From Thermacetogenium sp. UBA4966 (GTDB taxonomy: Bacteria > Bacillota > DSM-12270 > Thermacetogeniales > Thermacetogeniaceae): 16,233 bases of DNA. Location of the stretch: NCBI GenBank assembly GCA_002397275.1, contig DHAA01000105.1:1-16233 (forward strand), in the 5' to 3' direction. The first letter of the stretch is position 1, and every line of letters starts with the position of its first letter. This document shows, piece after piece, positions 6,515-13,499 of this stretch. The translations under genes and the position numbers were made by a program. The notes below the pieces were generated by a model, which saw only the letters and a program-made list of their open reading frames with translations, was not told where the DNA came from and did no database searches.

Positions 6515-8269
6515 CTATTTGCTTAATTCTTTCGATATAACAACTTTTTCCTGTGATTTTGGCGACTTGTAGTGCTGGAAGCCTGCCCAATACTGCGAAT
6601 GTTTACCTGCGCCTCCGGTCACAATGATTCTAATCTGTTCTGGTGTTGTAACTATCGGCACATTGGTGTCGGCGTCCACCGGCTTTTCAAGATATTGGGA
6701 TGCCCAATCAGCACACTTCTCAGCGTATTCTTTGGCGGGTCGCTGCGAATTTTCCCAAAGCCATTTCTGCAATTTCTCTTTGGTCCATCCTTCATCGGCA
6801 AGACCCTTGGCGTGCTCTTCATTAATCAAGAGCACTACTTGCCCTTTTGATGCACAAGTTGTGTTCTGTCCAGCGTTATTTATCGTGTTTGCAAAAACCC
6901 GCAGCAAACCTTCATTGCCGACGCTGGTATGATCCTGTATGTTCGTCGGAGGACCTCCGGCGAAAACAGTTACAATGCTTTCATCTTTCTTGAAACCCTG
7001 CTCTTCATTAAAAAGCGGCCAAGGGCTGTTTTCACTTTCCGCCACTACTGTCGCTACAGCGTTTCCAACCCAGCCAAGCGAAGACTTATCCTCAGTTTGT
7101 GGAGTAGATCCGCCGACGACGTCGGTCATCAAGGCGAGAGCATAGCCGATGGCCATATTGGGGCGGCTAAACCCGCTGGCAGCGCCAACTCCGGAGGCAA
7201 TGCCCAATTTCTTGGCGATCTCTCCGTTCACAACCACCAGCAAACCGTCGGGATGTGTGGTTGTAGTAAGTCCGCGCCAGTTAAAACCTTCTTCCTTCAT
7301 TCCATCCAGAGCGCTCAATATGACAGGCATATATTCTGGCTTGCAGCCGGTCATAACAGCATAAGTGGCAACACTTTCTACAGTCAGCATACCATTTCGC
7401 GGGGGAATCACCCAAACAACCTCATCCGGTTTGCGCTCGGTCCCCTTTAACATTGCCTCTACTTTCTCAGGGGTAGGCGGTACGATAGGCAATCCGTTTG
7501 ACCAGCCTTTTTCAAAGAAGTATTTATTAACGTCATCGACAGTTCCCTTCACTTCAATAGTTGACGCAGGATAAACCGTTCCTTTTACCGTTGTCTTGCC
7601 GGTAGCCTTTTCCGGCTGCCATTCAGTAGCCAACTTTAATATTTCCGGAAAAGCGTCCTTAGCTTTTTTCTGAACAGCGCTAAGGCCGATACCTCCAACA
7701 GGATGCTTTACAACTACGAACGGAAGGTTAGCCGCTCCCTCTTGCTTAGCGGTTGTTTTAGCCAAGCCGACAAAATCTGTTGTAGCTATAGTAACCGTGG
7801 GAATACCGACTTTTTCTAATCTGAGCTGGTTCACGACCAGCCATGATGTACAGGACCCTCAATCAGCTTGAGCAGCAATTACCAGATCAGGCTTCAATGC
7901 CTGAATCTTGCCGATAACCTCCGGGGTAAAAATATTTGGTCCATATCCTTTTGATTCAGGAATCTCTTCATAGATCTTAATTACTTTAACATCCTTAACA
8001 TTTTTCTCTAACTCGTCAGCAACTGTGTTTAAAAAATTATCCCCGTTCTCTTTACTGTTCCAAACAAGGCCTACAGTCTTACCTTCCAGGCTCTTCGGAT
8101 GAGCATTCAACTGCATCGAAGCGACTTGAGTAGCCCCCTCAGGGTTAACCAAGGTCCACTTCCGCGAAGCTTCGGCATTAGAGCCGCAGCCTGATAACAT
8201 CATAGTTGATGCCGCGAAAATGCAAAGCATTAACGTAGCTACTATTTTGCTGCGTTTAAGCTTCCCCAT
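6515..8269 (-). CDS. UGSC-family selenoprotein, predicted lipoprotein (Sec at in-frame TGA 7861-7859)
   Basis: One reading frame of 584 residues with a single internal TGA, decoded here as selenocysteine 137. The sequence around it reads DLVIAAQAD-U-GSCTSWLVVNQL, exactly the U-G-S-C motif that names this family of (seleno)proteins. Residues 1-28 form a lipoprotein signal peptide with lipobox LSGC (C28). Residues about 38-215 match the UGSC domain (LEGKTVGLVWNSKENGD before the Sec; KVGIPTVTIATTDF and LPFVVVKHPVGG after it). Residues about 240-580 form a second domain with KGWSNGLPIVPPTPEKVEAM, VIPPRNGMLTVESVA and TTTHPDGLLVVVNG, which I recall as a large uncharacterised partner domain of this family. 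The frame is unbroken for about 440 codons beyond the TGA, so decay is unlikely. Start ATG 8269 follows GGAGGTG (8282-8276); an upstream ATG at 8284 lies before that RBS. Biochemical function is unknown; a redox role is inferred from Sec and the nearby Cys. Confidence 0.92.
7825..7861 (-). promoter_or_regulatory. Sec codon TGA and candidate bacterial SECIS hairpin
   Basis: The TGA is at 7861-7859. After 17 bases, GCTGGT (7841-7836) and ACCAGC (7830-7825) pair perfectly around the five-base loop CGTGA; two more pairs can form below with a bulged U (7824). Bacterial SECIS elements are short stem-loops just downstream of the UGA inside the coding region, bound by SelB, and this size and spacing fit. 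A fold calculation was not possible here. Confidence 0.6.
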
Positions 8270-8354
8270 TAATAACACCTCCAAAACAAGTGAATTTGTT
8301 CTTCCTTATTTTCCGAAGTTTTCATAATCTTATTCTTTCAGTTGATGTGCAGCC

Positions 8355-8861
8355 CTAGGATAACACCTTGTACCATTTCGGAGGATCAGAATTTCTTTTT
8401 TCAATAATACCGGAGATGGAAAAGAAATTTCTGTTCCTGGAGAAAAACACTATCGCCGACAAGAGTATTAACGCTATGCTGAGATAGATTGTCTGAGATA
8501 CCATGGTTCCCATTAGCCCCGGGAAACAACCGCAGTTAAGATCTCGCCCCTGGAGAAGCACGATACCTTCTCCTATTACAAAGGACAGTCCAAGCAGCCC
8601 TCCGCCCAGTGAAGCTAATCTTGTTACCAACCCCAGTATAACTGTTACGCCCACGAATAATTCTGCGAAGGGAAGAACATAACCCGCGATGGCGGCGAGA
8701 TCGACCGGCTCAACGGGTAGTATGCCATATTCGTAGACGACGTTAACCGAATTCAACTTGATATCTGATAGTTTCAGCGATGCCGCCAGGATGAAAATAG
8801 CGCCGAGGAGAATCCTTGAAGCAAGAGCGAGCCATTTACTGTGTAGAATGTTTTTGAGCAT
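8355..8861 (-). CDS. MauE/DoxX-like membrane protein with CGCF motif
   Basis: A 168-residue membrane protein with about four helices. Features of the DoxX/MauE group are visible: SRILLGAIFILAASLKLSD near the N-terminus, VYEYGILPVEPVDLAAIAGYVLPFAELFVG in the first half, and the loop motif DLNCGCFPG (Cys at about 110 and 112), which many MauE-like proteins carry as CGCFG. MauE is needed for disulfide-dependent maturation of methylamine dehydrogenase; DoxX-type proteins are linked to quinone or thiol chemistry. The start was set at ATG 8861, after GAAGGAGGG (from 8878), rather than at an ATG at 8882 that precedes that RBS. It ends 85 bases before the selenoprotein start with no terminator between, so the two are probably co-transcribed. 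I infer that it is a membrane redox partner of the selenoprotein. Confidence 0.85.
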   Translation of the reverse strand: MLKNILHSKWLALASRILLGAIFILAASLKLSDIKLNSVNVVYEYGILPVEPVDLAAIAGYVLPFAELFVGVTVILGLVTRLASLGGGLLGLSFVIGEGIVLLQGRDLNCGCFPGLMGTMVSQTIYLSIALILLSAIVFFSRNRNFFSISGIIEKRNSDPPKWYKVLS

Positions 8862-8963
8862 TGTTTGTTTCCCTCCTTCCAACCCGCTTTTTTCATTTCA
8901 TTATTCATTACATGTACCTTAAATAACTATTTGGCTTGCCTCACCGCCTTTTCATGATCGTTA

Positions 8964-9001
8964 GGCGCCCGGCTCGGACCGGTAACCGGCAGCCGGGCGC
9001 C
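8964..9001 (-). repeat. Strong GC-rich hairpin in the operon leader
   Basis: GGCGCCCGGCT (8964-8974) and AGCCGGGCGCC (8991-9001) are perfect 11-bp inverted arms. The 16-base interior contains CCGG twice and can fold further. Neither strand has a U-tract next to it, so it is not an ordinary terminator. It is far more GC-rich than its surroundings. It could be part of a structured leader RNA, a protein-binding site or a dispersed palindromic repeat. Confidence 0.6.
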
Positions 9002-9041
9002 CACATTATTTTGGTATGCTGCAGGTATACCTACTACTTAA

Positions 9042-9071
9042 ACTATAGCTACTATCTATTATCCCAATCAA
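9042..9071 (-). promoter_or_regulatory. Probable promoter of the MauE-like/selenoprotein operon
   Basis: On the minus strand TTGATT (9071-9066) and TATAGT (9047-9042) are separated by 18 bases. It is the best sigma-A-type match in the gap and lies just after the terminator of the upstream gene. Confidence 0.45.
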
Positions 9072-9197
9072 TAAAAAATAAATAGATTAAATAAGCTTTA
9101 TTTTGTTTTTTTTATCACAAGCGGAAAAGGGGTAACAGCGAGGTATTAACGGTAAGGGTAATGCTTCATACAATAAACTAAATTAAATAAACTAAAT

Positions 9198-9230
9198 AAA
9201 AAACGCCCCATTTAAGGCTAACTGGGGCGC
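9198..9230 (-). terminator. Rho-independent terminator of the Cache-HTH regulator gene
   Basis: On the minus strand GCGCCCCA pairs with TGGGGCG (9229-9223 with 9210-9204), followed directly by TTTTTT and further T-rich sequence. It begins about 20 bases after the stop codon of the regulator gene. Confidence 0.85.
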
Positions 9231-9250
9231 TGGAAAAATAATAAATCTCT

Positions 9251-10249
9251 TTAATCCTTCAATCTGTAGATTCTCAACGGCCTGCCCACAGAGCCATACT
9301 CTTGCTCAACATCGACCATGCCGCACTCCTCCATGTAATCCAAGTAACGCCGCACGGTAACCGTGGACAGAGAGATAGATTTCGATACATCCTTCACAGT
9401 GACTTCATCCCCTGCGTTTTCTAATAAGAATAAATAGATCTCCTTCAGCGTAAGCGCATTCAGCCCCTTAGGCAATTCCTGCTGTGTATCGAGCAAAGCG
9501 TCAAGCATCTCCAGGACGTCATTATTTTTGCTGCTGTTTTCGTTGTCGCTGCTCTTATGCAGTTGTTCCGGCGCAGGAGATTTCCATATCTTAGCATCTG
9601 CTTCTCGTCTGGGTTTCGCTTTAACAAATTTCCCGACGATAAAAAACCGTACAATCAAGGCCATTAAAGCAGCTAAGATCAATCCGGTAATGCCTATTGT
9701 TCTCATCGAACCATAAACGATGCCGTTATACAGATCGCCTTCTGTGCCGATATACAGGGCGCCGATTACCTGCCCGTCGCCGTTGATGAGCGGTTTGTAG
9801 GCTGCATAACCTGCGCCGCTTGTTTCTTCGGTTTGACCCAGGTAATTCTGGCCGGCTACGATAACCTTACTCCTCACTTCCTTAGGAATAGGTCTATCGA
9901 CAGCCCTGATCTCGCACTCTCCTTCTCTCACAGTTGTGGAAACACAAACGTTATTCAGGTAAATAGAACATGAAGCCCCGCTTAAATCCTTAACGGAGTC
10001 TACCAAAACATAGTTATTAGTAACTTCGACCTGGCCTTTGTACAGAATTCCTTCTCTGGCCTGCCAGTCTCCCGGACACTTGAGATCAATTATCGCCTCT
10101 GCCGCGGCGATATCCCTCTTGGCCTCGGATTCTGTGTTTTTTAGCACAACAGGCTTGGCCTGCAGATAGAATACTAAAATGATAATCATTGTAATTAATA
10201 GAATAACTCCCATGACGACGATGGCTATACGGTTTTTTAGTGAGTGCAT
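9251..10249 (-). CDS. Membrane-bound one-component regulator: extracytoplasmic Cache-like domain plus CitB/DpiA-type HTH
   Basis: A 332-residue protein. Two membrane helices (about 9-29 and 178-205) bracket an extracytoplasmic region with a single-Cache-like pattern (CPGDWQ at 58-63, GILYKG, YVLVDSVKDLSGASCSIYLN, then AAYKPLINGDGQVIGALYIG at about 149-168). After a charged linker the C-terminal 65 residues match the DNA-binding end of CitB/DpiA/DcuR response regulators: LTLKEIYLFLL, VTVKDVSKSISLSTVTVRRY, and YGSVGRPLRIYRL (318-330). No histidine kinase or receiver domain is present. It therefore looks like a ToxR/CadC-style fusion of sensor and regulator, but with the parts of a citrate/dicarboxylate two-component system. 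Start ATG 10249 has GGAG ten bases upstream; an upstream GTG (10321) lacks an RBS. It lies between the thioredoxin/CcdA genes and the selenoprotein operon and probably controls one or both. Confidence 0.85.
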   Translation of the reverse strand: MHSLKNRIAIVVMGVILLITMIIILVFYLQAKPVVLKNTESEAKRDIAAAEAIIDLKCPGDWQAREGILYKGQVEVTNNYVLVDSVKDLSGASCSIYLNNVCVSTTVREGECEIRAVDRPIPKEVRSKVIVAGQNYLGQTEETSGAGYAAYKPLINGDGQVIGALYIGTEGDLYNGIVYGSMRTIGITGLILAALMALIVRFFIVGKFVKAKPRREADAKIWKSPAPEQLHKSSDNENSSKNNDVLEMLDALLDTQQELPKGLNALTLKEIYLFLLENAGDEVTVKDVSKSISLSTVTVRRYLDYMEECGMVDVEQEYGSVGRPLRIYRLKD

Positions 10250-10679
10250 TTCATATCCGCTCCAATGTTTGCATTTTTTCTTGCTTTGTATATTCCTGAT
10301 ATGGTAAGCACCAGATAGCACTCAATTGCATGGCGTTTATAAATTAACATATCTATTGATTATTCTTTGAATAACTAAACATAAGAAATATAGAGAAAAA
10401 CAGAGAATCAATGGACACTATTTATATTATTCGCTACAGCACACGCCAAATCCTTCTATAGAAGCTTAACCAGTCACCGACTACCCTTTTTAGTCCGAGA
10501 ACTATTACTAAACTTTGTCAGCTCTGCTGCTGTTTCTTGGAAAAATACAGCAAGAAGGGAAACCTCTTCGATAAAATTCGACGAGTTTCCCTTCTTAATC
10601 GAACGACATACTTAAAAACAGTTAACCGGCCTGCCCGGCTGAAAGATATCTCTGCCTGCGGAGCTTAATGATTTCCCCG
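10250..10679. other. Intergenic region between ccdA-like gene and the Cache-HTH gene
   Basis: About 430 bases without a recognisable gene. It holds, from right to left on the minus strand, two adjacent hairpins after the CcdA gene (10552-10596 and TGCTGT...ACAGCA near 10528-10552), the 12-bp palindrome CTTCTATAGAAG (10453-10464), and an AT-rich stretch that should contain the promoter of the regulator gene; TTGATT is present near 10415 but no good -10 was found at the right distance. Confidence 0.4.
10552..10596 (-). terminator. Long inverted repeat, probable terminator of the thioredoxin-ccdA operon
   Basis: AAGAAGGGAAAC and GTTTCCCTTCTT are near-perfect arms (12 bp), with CTC/GAG extending inward around an AT-rich loop. 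It lies about 85 bases after the CcdA stop. T-runs on either side are weak, so it may act on both strands or be a palindromic repeat. Confidence 0.5.
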
Positions 10680-11366
10680 CTAAATCCCCAGATAAAACAG
10701 ATAGAAGGCCAGGACGAGCATCAACAGTCCCAACAAACCCTTGAGAACCCTCCCCCACTTTTCAGTACGCGGGGATGAAGCCAATCTGTTGACCACACCC
10801 ACTGAAGTTCCCGCAATCAGCAGTAAGGCACAGTGACCGACCGAGTAAACTGCCAGCAGCCCTATCCCTAAATATATGTTTCCCTCCCCGGCCACAAAGG
10901 CCAGAATGGCCGCCAAAACCGGGGTGGCACAGGGTGAGGAAAGCGCGCCCCCTACAATACCCAGCAGAAAAGCGCCCAATAAGCCCCCCCTTCTCGACGG
11001 CATCCGGCAGGAGTCCGGCGTGAAGCGAAAGATCCCCAGCAGCTGCAGTCCTGCCGCCGCCATGATCAGGGCAAGCAGAAAATACCACCACTTCCCCGCT
11101 CCCGCCATTATTTTTCCCAAAAGGGCTGAAGCCGCGCCTAAGGCGGTGAAGGTCAGAACGAGGCCTAAACAGAATAACAGAGAGTATTTTAAGGCCCTTT
11201 TCTGATCATCACCCGCATACCCGCCTATGTAACCGATGATCAAGGGTACGGTAGACAAAACACAGGGGCTGAAAGAGGAAATCAGCCCGGCTATAAGCGC
11301 CATGATAAAAGCAAGCCAGATATTCTGCATTAACAATCCGCCAAAATTAGAGAGCAGTGTCTCCAT
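10680..11366 (-). CDS. ccdA: CcdA/DsbD-type transmembrane thiol-disulfide carrier
   Basis: A 228-residue protein with about six membrane helices. Two conserved cysteines lie in the family motifs SSFSPCVLSTVPLIIGY (C35) and SSPCATPVLAAILAF (C146). CcdA proteins take electrons from cytoplasmic thioredoxin and pass them across the membrane to extracytoplasmic thiol proteins, serving cytochrome c maturation or other reductive pathways. Its ATG overlaps the TAA of the thioredoxin gene by one base (TAATG), so the two are translationally coupled and presumably work as a pair. An extra Cys (C120) lies in a loop. No cytochrome c maturation genes are nearby, which leaves the neighbouring extracytoplasmic selenoprotein as a candidate recipient by inference. 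Confidence 0.92.
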   Translation of the reverse strand: METLLSNFGGLLMQNIWLAFIMALIAGLISSFSPCVLSTVPLIIGYIGGYAGDDQKRALKYSLLFCLGLVLTFTALGAASALLGKIMAGAGKWWYFLLALIMAAAGLQLLGIFRFTPDSCRMPSRRGGLLGAFLLGIVGGALSSPCATPVLAAILAFVAGEGNIYLGIGLLAVYSVGHCALLLIAGTSVGVVNRLASSPRTEKWGRVLKGLLGLLMLVLAFYLFYLGI

Positions 11367-11788
11367 TAACTAACACCCATTTTTTCTTCCATCAGTTTAA
11401 TCAAATCCTCTTTGGGGAGATAGCCCTCGTGCCTTCCCAGCTCTTTGCCTGCAGCGTCCAAAAAAATCTGCGTGGGAATAACCCTGATCGCATACTTTTG
11501 CGCCTCTTCAGGCTGTTCGTCGATATCGGTGATTTTAATGTTTACCCGGCCTTCATACTCATCTTTCAACTCATCCAGGATGGGAATCATCTCCCGGCAA
11601 GGAGCGCAGGTCGTGGAGCTGAGCTCCAACATGGTAGGAAGGTTCGCCTTCTGCCGTGTGTTTATACCTGTGTTATCCTGGGCAGACGTCCGATTTTTAA
11701 CAATAAAAATCCCCCCTGCGATCAGAGCGATCAAAACCACCGCAGCTATACGCCTCCAGGCGCTTTTCTCGTTAACCGTATTATGCAT
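11366..11788 (-). CDS. Membrane-anchored thioredoxin-like protein
   Basis: A 140-residue protein with one N-terminal membrane helix (about 12-30), preceded by positive residues, then a thioredoxin fold. The active site is STTCAPCREMIPIL (C61, C64) and the cis-proline is in RVIPTQIF (P105). The topology places the CxxC outside the membrane. CAPC differs from the CGPC of cytoplasmic thioredoxin and is found in various surface thioredoxins. RBS AAAGGGAGAG precedes ATG 11788. It is the first gene of a coupled pair with the CcdA-like gene; CcdA would keep it reduced so that it can reduce exported disulfides or selenenylsulfides. A perfect TATAAT lies at 11837-11832. Confidence 0.92.
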   Translation of the reverse strand: MHNTVNEKSAWRRIAAVVLIALIAGGIFIVKNRTSAQDNTGINTRQKANLPTMLELSSTTCAPCREMIPILDELKDEYEGRVNIKITDIDEQPEEAQKYAIRVIPTQIFLDAAGKELGRHEGYLPKEDLIKLMEEKMGVS

Positions 11789-11818
11789 CTGACTCTCCCT
11801 TTTAGATTCAATCTTGTT

Positions 11819-12217
11819 TTATCTGTTATATATTATACTATCTCCCCTAAAAGAACTCATCTCCCCAGCTGCAAAGTACACCTCCGCGCCCACCCTGCTC
11901 ATCAGGCTGAAGTAGGCGGCGATGTCCAGGTCCTGTTCATAGTCTTTTCCGGAATTATACGGCGGTGAAGTAAAGGCGAGGGCGACGCTTTCATCCGGAA
12001 TATGGCTCATATCCTCGGATGTATGGCAATAAACGCGGTCCGCCCATTGATCGATGGGCGCGGCCGCGACACTTCTCTCAGTATTTTGTTTGCATATCTC
12101 AATAAGTCGGCGGTGCAGAGATATGAAATCGCCGCTGTAAAGGTTACGCTCATAGAAAACAGAAGAATCGTGGGCTTCTCTTTTGGAAACGCCGAAGGAA
12201 GATGTTTTAGTGGCCAA
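11819..12217 (-). pseudogene. Truncated site-specific DNA methyltransferase (N-terminal remnant)
   Basis: The frame encodes 132 residues. Residues 1-114 look like the N-terminus of an adenine/cytosine-N4 DNA methyltransferase: FGVSKREAHDSSVFYERNLY near the start, then DESVALAFTSPPYNSGKDYEQ (about 75-95) with the SPPY catalytic motif IV. Resemblance stops at about residue 114 (GAEVY, near 11876), and the last 18 residues look unrelated. The AdoMet-binding FxGxG region, which follows the catalytic motif in this class, is missing, so the product should be inactive. A TTG start at 12217 with AAAGGTGATC upstream and a good promoter (12260-12289) are still intact. A deletion or insertion probably joined it to the thioredoxin promoter region. 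No restriction enzyme gene is nearby. Confidence 0.8.
11832..11837 (-). promoter_or_regulatory. -10 element of the thioredoxin-ccdA operon
   Basis: TATAAT on the minus strand about 45 bases before the thioredoxin ATG. No good -35 lies 16-18 bases upstream. The element sits inside the 3' tail of the truncated methyltransferase frame. Confidence 0.45.
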
Positions 12218-12259
12218 CAGAGATCACCTTTATATCAATTTATTCTTTCCCTAAGGAGT

Positions 12260-12289
12260 ATTCTAGCCCACGCGCCCGATCTCTGCCAA
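12260..12289 (-). promoter_or_regulatory. Sigma-A-type promoter of the methyltransferase remnant
   Basis: TTGGCA (12289-12284) and TAGAAT (12265-12260) on the minus strand are separated by 18 bases, each one mismatch from consensus. It lies just after the HtrA stop codon and about 45 bases before the TTG start. Confidence 0.55.
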
Positions 12290-12296
12290 GCATTTT

Positions 12297-13439
12297 TTAT
12301 CGTTCCCCCAGGGTGACCGTCAACTCCGCTGTTTTTTTGTCACGCCAGACCGTCAGCTTGACTTGTTTGCCGGACTGTTCAGCGCCGACATAATCAAGCA
12401 ATTGATCTGTGTTTTTCACCTTGCTCCCGTTCCAGGATAGAATGATATCCCCTTTTTCGACTCCTGCCTTTTCCGCAGGGCCCCCTGATGTAACGCTCCT
12501 CACCAGAACTCCTTCCAGGTCTTCCAGCCCCAAGTTATCGGCGATCGATTGAGTCACATCCTGTATTTCCACTCCCAGCCAGCCCCTCGTCACTTTCCCT
12601 TCTTTAATCAGATCATCCACAACTTTGCTGACCGTATCGCTGGGGATAGCGAAGCCGATTCCCTGCGCTTCAGAGCCCACCGCGGTATTGATCCCGATCA
12701 CCTCTCCCTGCAGGTTGAGCAGGGGGCCGCCGCTGTTGCCGGGATTGATCGAAGCGTCTGTCTGCAGCAGGTTCCGGTAGTTGCGGTCCTGGACAGTGAT
12801 CGGGCGCCCTTTGGCGCTGATTACTCCTACGGTCACCGTATGATCCAAGCTGTAAGGATTGCCGATAGCGATAACCCAGTTGCCGACGTTAACTGCGCTC
12901 GATTTACCTAATTTTATCGTCGGCAGATCTTTTCCCGCATCGATCTTCAGCACCGCCAGGTCAAGTTCCTCGTCCGATCCAATTACCTTGGCCGATACCG
13001 GCTTTTCGACATCCGCAATGCTCACCTGGATCTCCTGGGCATCGCTGACCACATGCTCATTTGTCAGGATATAGCCGTCGGTCGAAATAATGAAACCACT
13101 GCCCACACCCTGCTGGACCTTTTGCTCCGGGGTGTAATCAAACTGCCCGAAAAACTGCCGGTAAAGGGGATCGTCAAAATAAGTGTTTGACTGCGATTTT
13201 GTGGAAACATATGTCTCGATCTTAACCACCGCAGGCCCTGCTTTTTCTACGATATCCGCGATGGTAGAGGCGCCTACGCCAGGAGGAGAACTGCTGTCGC
13301 TGTCGACGGATTCCTCGCTGTTGGCCTGCACCCTATCCATCCAGTAATTGCCCGAGGCGAAAAAAACGCCTCCTATAAACACAATGCCCGCTAAAAATGC
13401 TCCCAATATAGCAAATATCAGGACCTTTTTCGGTTTCAT
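12297..13439 (-). CDS. HtrA/DegP-type membrane-anchored serine protease with PDZ domain
   Basis: A 380-residue protease. One N-terminal membrane helix (about 6-29) anchors it with the rest outside. The trypsin-like domain spans about 57-275 with catalytic H129 (TNEHVVSDA), D160 (DEELDLAVLKI) and S236 (NPGNSGGPLL). A PDZ domain follows at about 285-378 (GWLGVEIQ, GGPAEKAGVEKGDIILSWNG). Such enzymes degrade or refold damaged exported proteins. The RBS GAGAGGTG precedes ATG 13439. The gene follows the response regulator/kinase pair on the same strand by 107 bases. A TGTTCA/TGAACA palindrome lies in that gap and may link its control to envelope stress. It could be called degP or htrA; the paralogue is not decided. 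Confidence 0.95.
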   Translation of the reverse strand: MKPKKVLIFAILGAFLAGIVFIGGVFFASGNYWMDRVQANSEESVDSDSSSPPGVGASTIADIVEKAGPAVVKIETYVSTKSQSNTYFDDPLYRQFFGQFDYTPEQKVQQGVGSGFIISTDGYILTNEHVVSDAQEIQVSIADVEKPVSAKVIGSDEELDLAVLKIDAGKDLPTIKLGKSSAVNVGNWVIAIGNPYSLDHTVTVGVISAKGRPITVQDRNYRNLLQTDASINPGNSGGPLLNLQGEVIGINTAVGSEAQGIGFAIPSDTVSKVVDDLIKEGKVTRGWLGVEIQDVTQSIADNLGLEDLEGVLVRSVTSGGPAEKAGVEKGDIILSWNGSKVKNTDQLLDYVGAEQSGKQVKLTVWRDKKTAELTVTLGER

Positions 13440-13499
13440 CTATTTTCACCTCTCAAAAATATTTGATGAAGGAATTATTATTATAATAAAAACTCTCTG

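Larger units (their letters stand above)
8862..9250 (-). other. Leader and promoter region of the MauE-like/selenoprotein operon
   Basis: No gene is seen in these 389 bases. From right to left they hold the terminator of the Cache-HTH gene, an AT-rich tract, a promoter (9042-9071), a short GGTAT...ATACC inverted repeat (about 9013-9031) just past the -10, a strong GC-rich hairpin (8964-9001) and the RBS of the MauE-like gene. The transcribed leader would be roughly 170 bases, long enough for a regulatory RNA structure. Confidence 0.5.

Noticed and set aside
6929..7450. Plus-strand ORF of 173 codons opposite the selenoprotein gene
   Set aside because: Antisense shadow of the selenoprotein second domain; no RBS and no recognised domain.
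7859..7861. TGA read as a true stop, making the selenoprotein a pseudogene or two genes
   Set aside because: The frame stays open and family-like on both sides, the TGA falls exactly at the U of the UGSC motif, and the second part would have no RBS or proper N-terminus.
8964..9001. tRNA or selC gene in the GC-rich hairpin
   Set aside because: There is no T-arm GTTC pattern, no anticodon arm and no acceptor pairing; the structure is a single palindrome.
8862..9036. Known riboswitch class in the MauE-like leader (a GGTCCGAG string recalled guanidine-I)
   Set aside because: The other conserved guanidine-I elements, such as the ACGG strings in the right order, are absent, and no other class fitted by eye.
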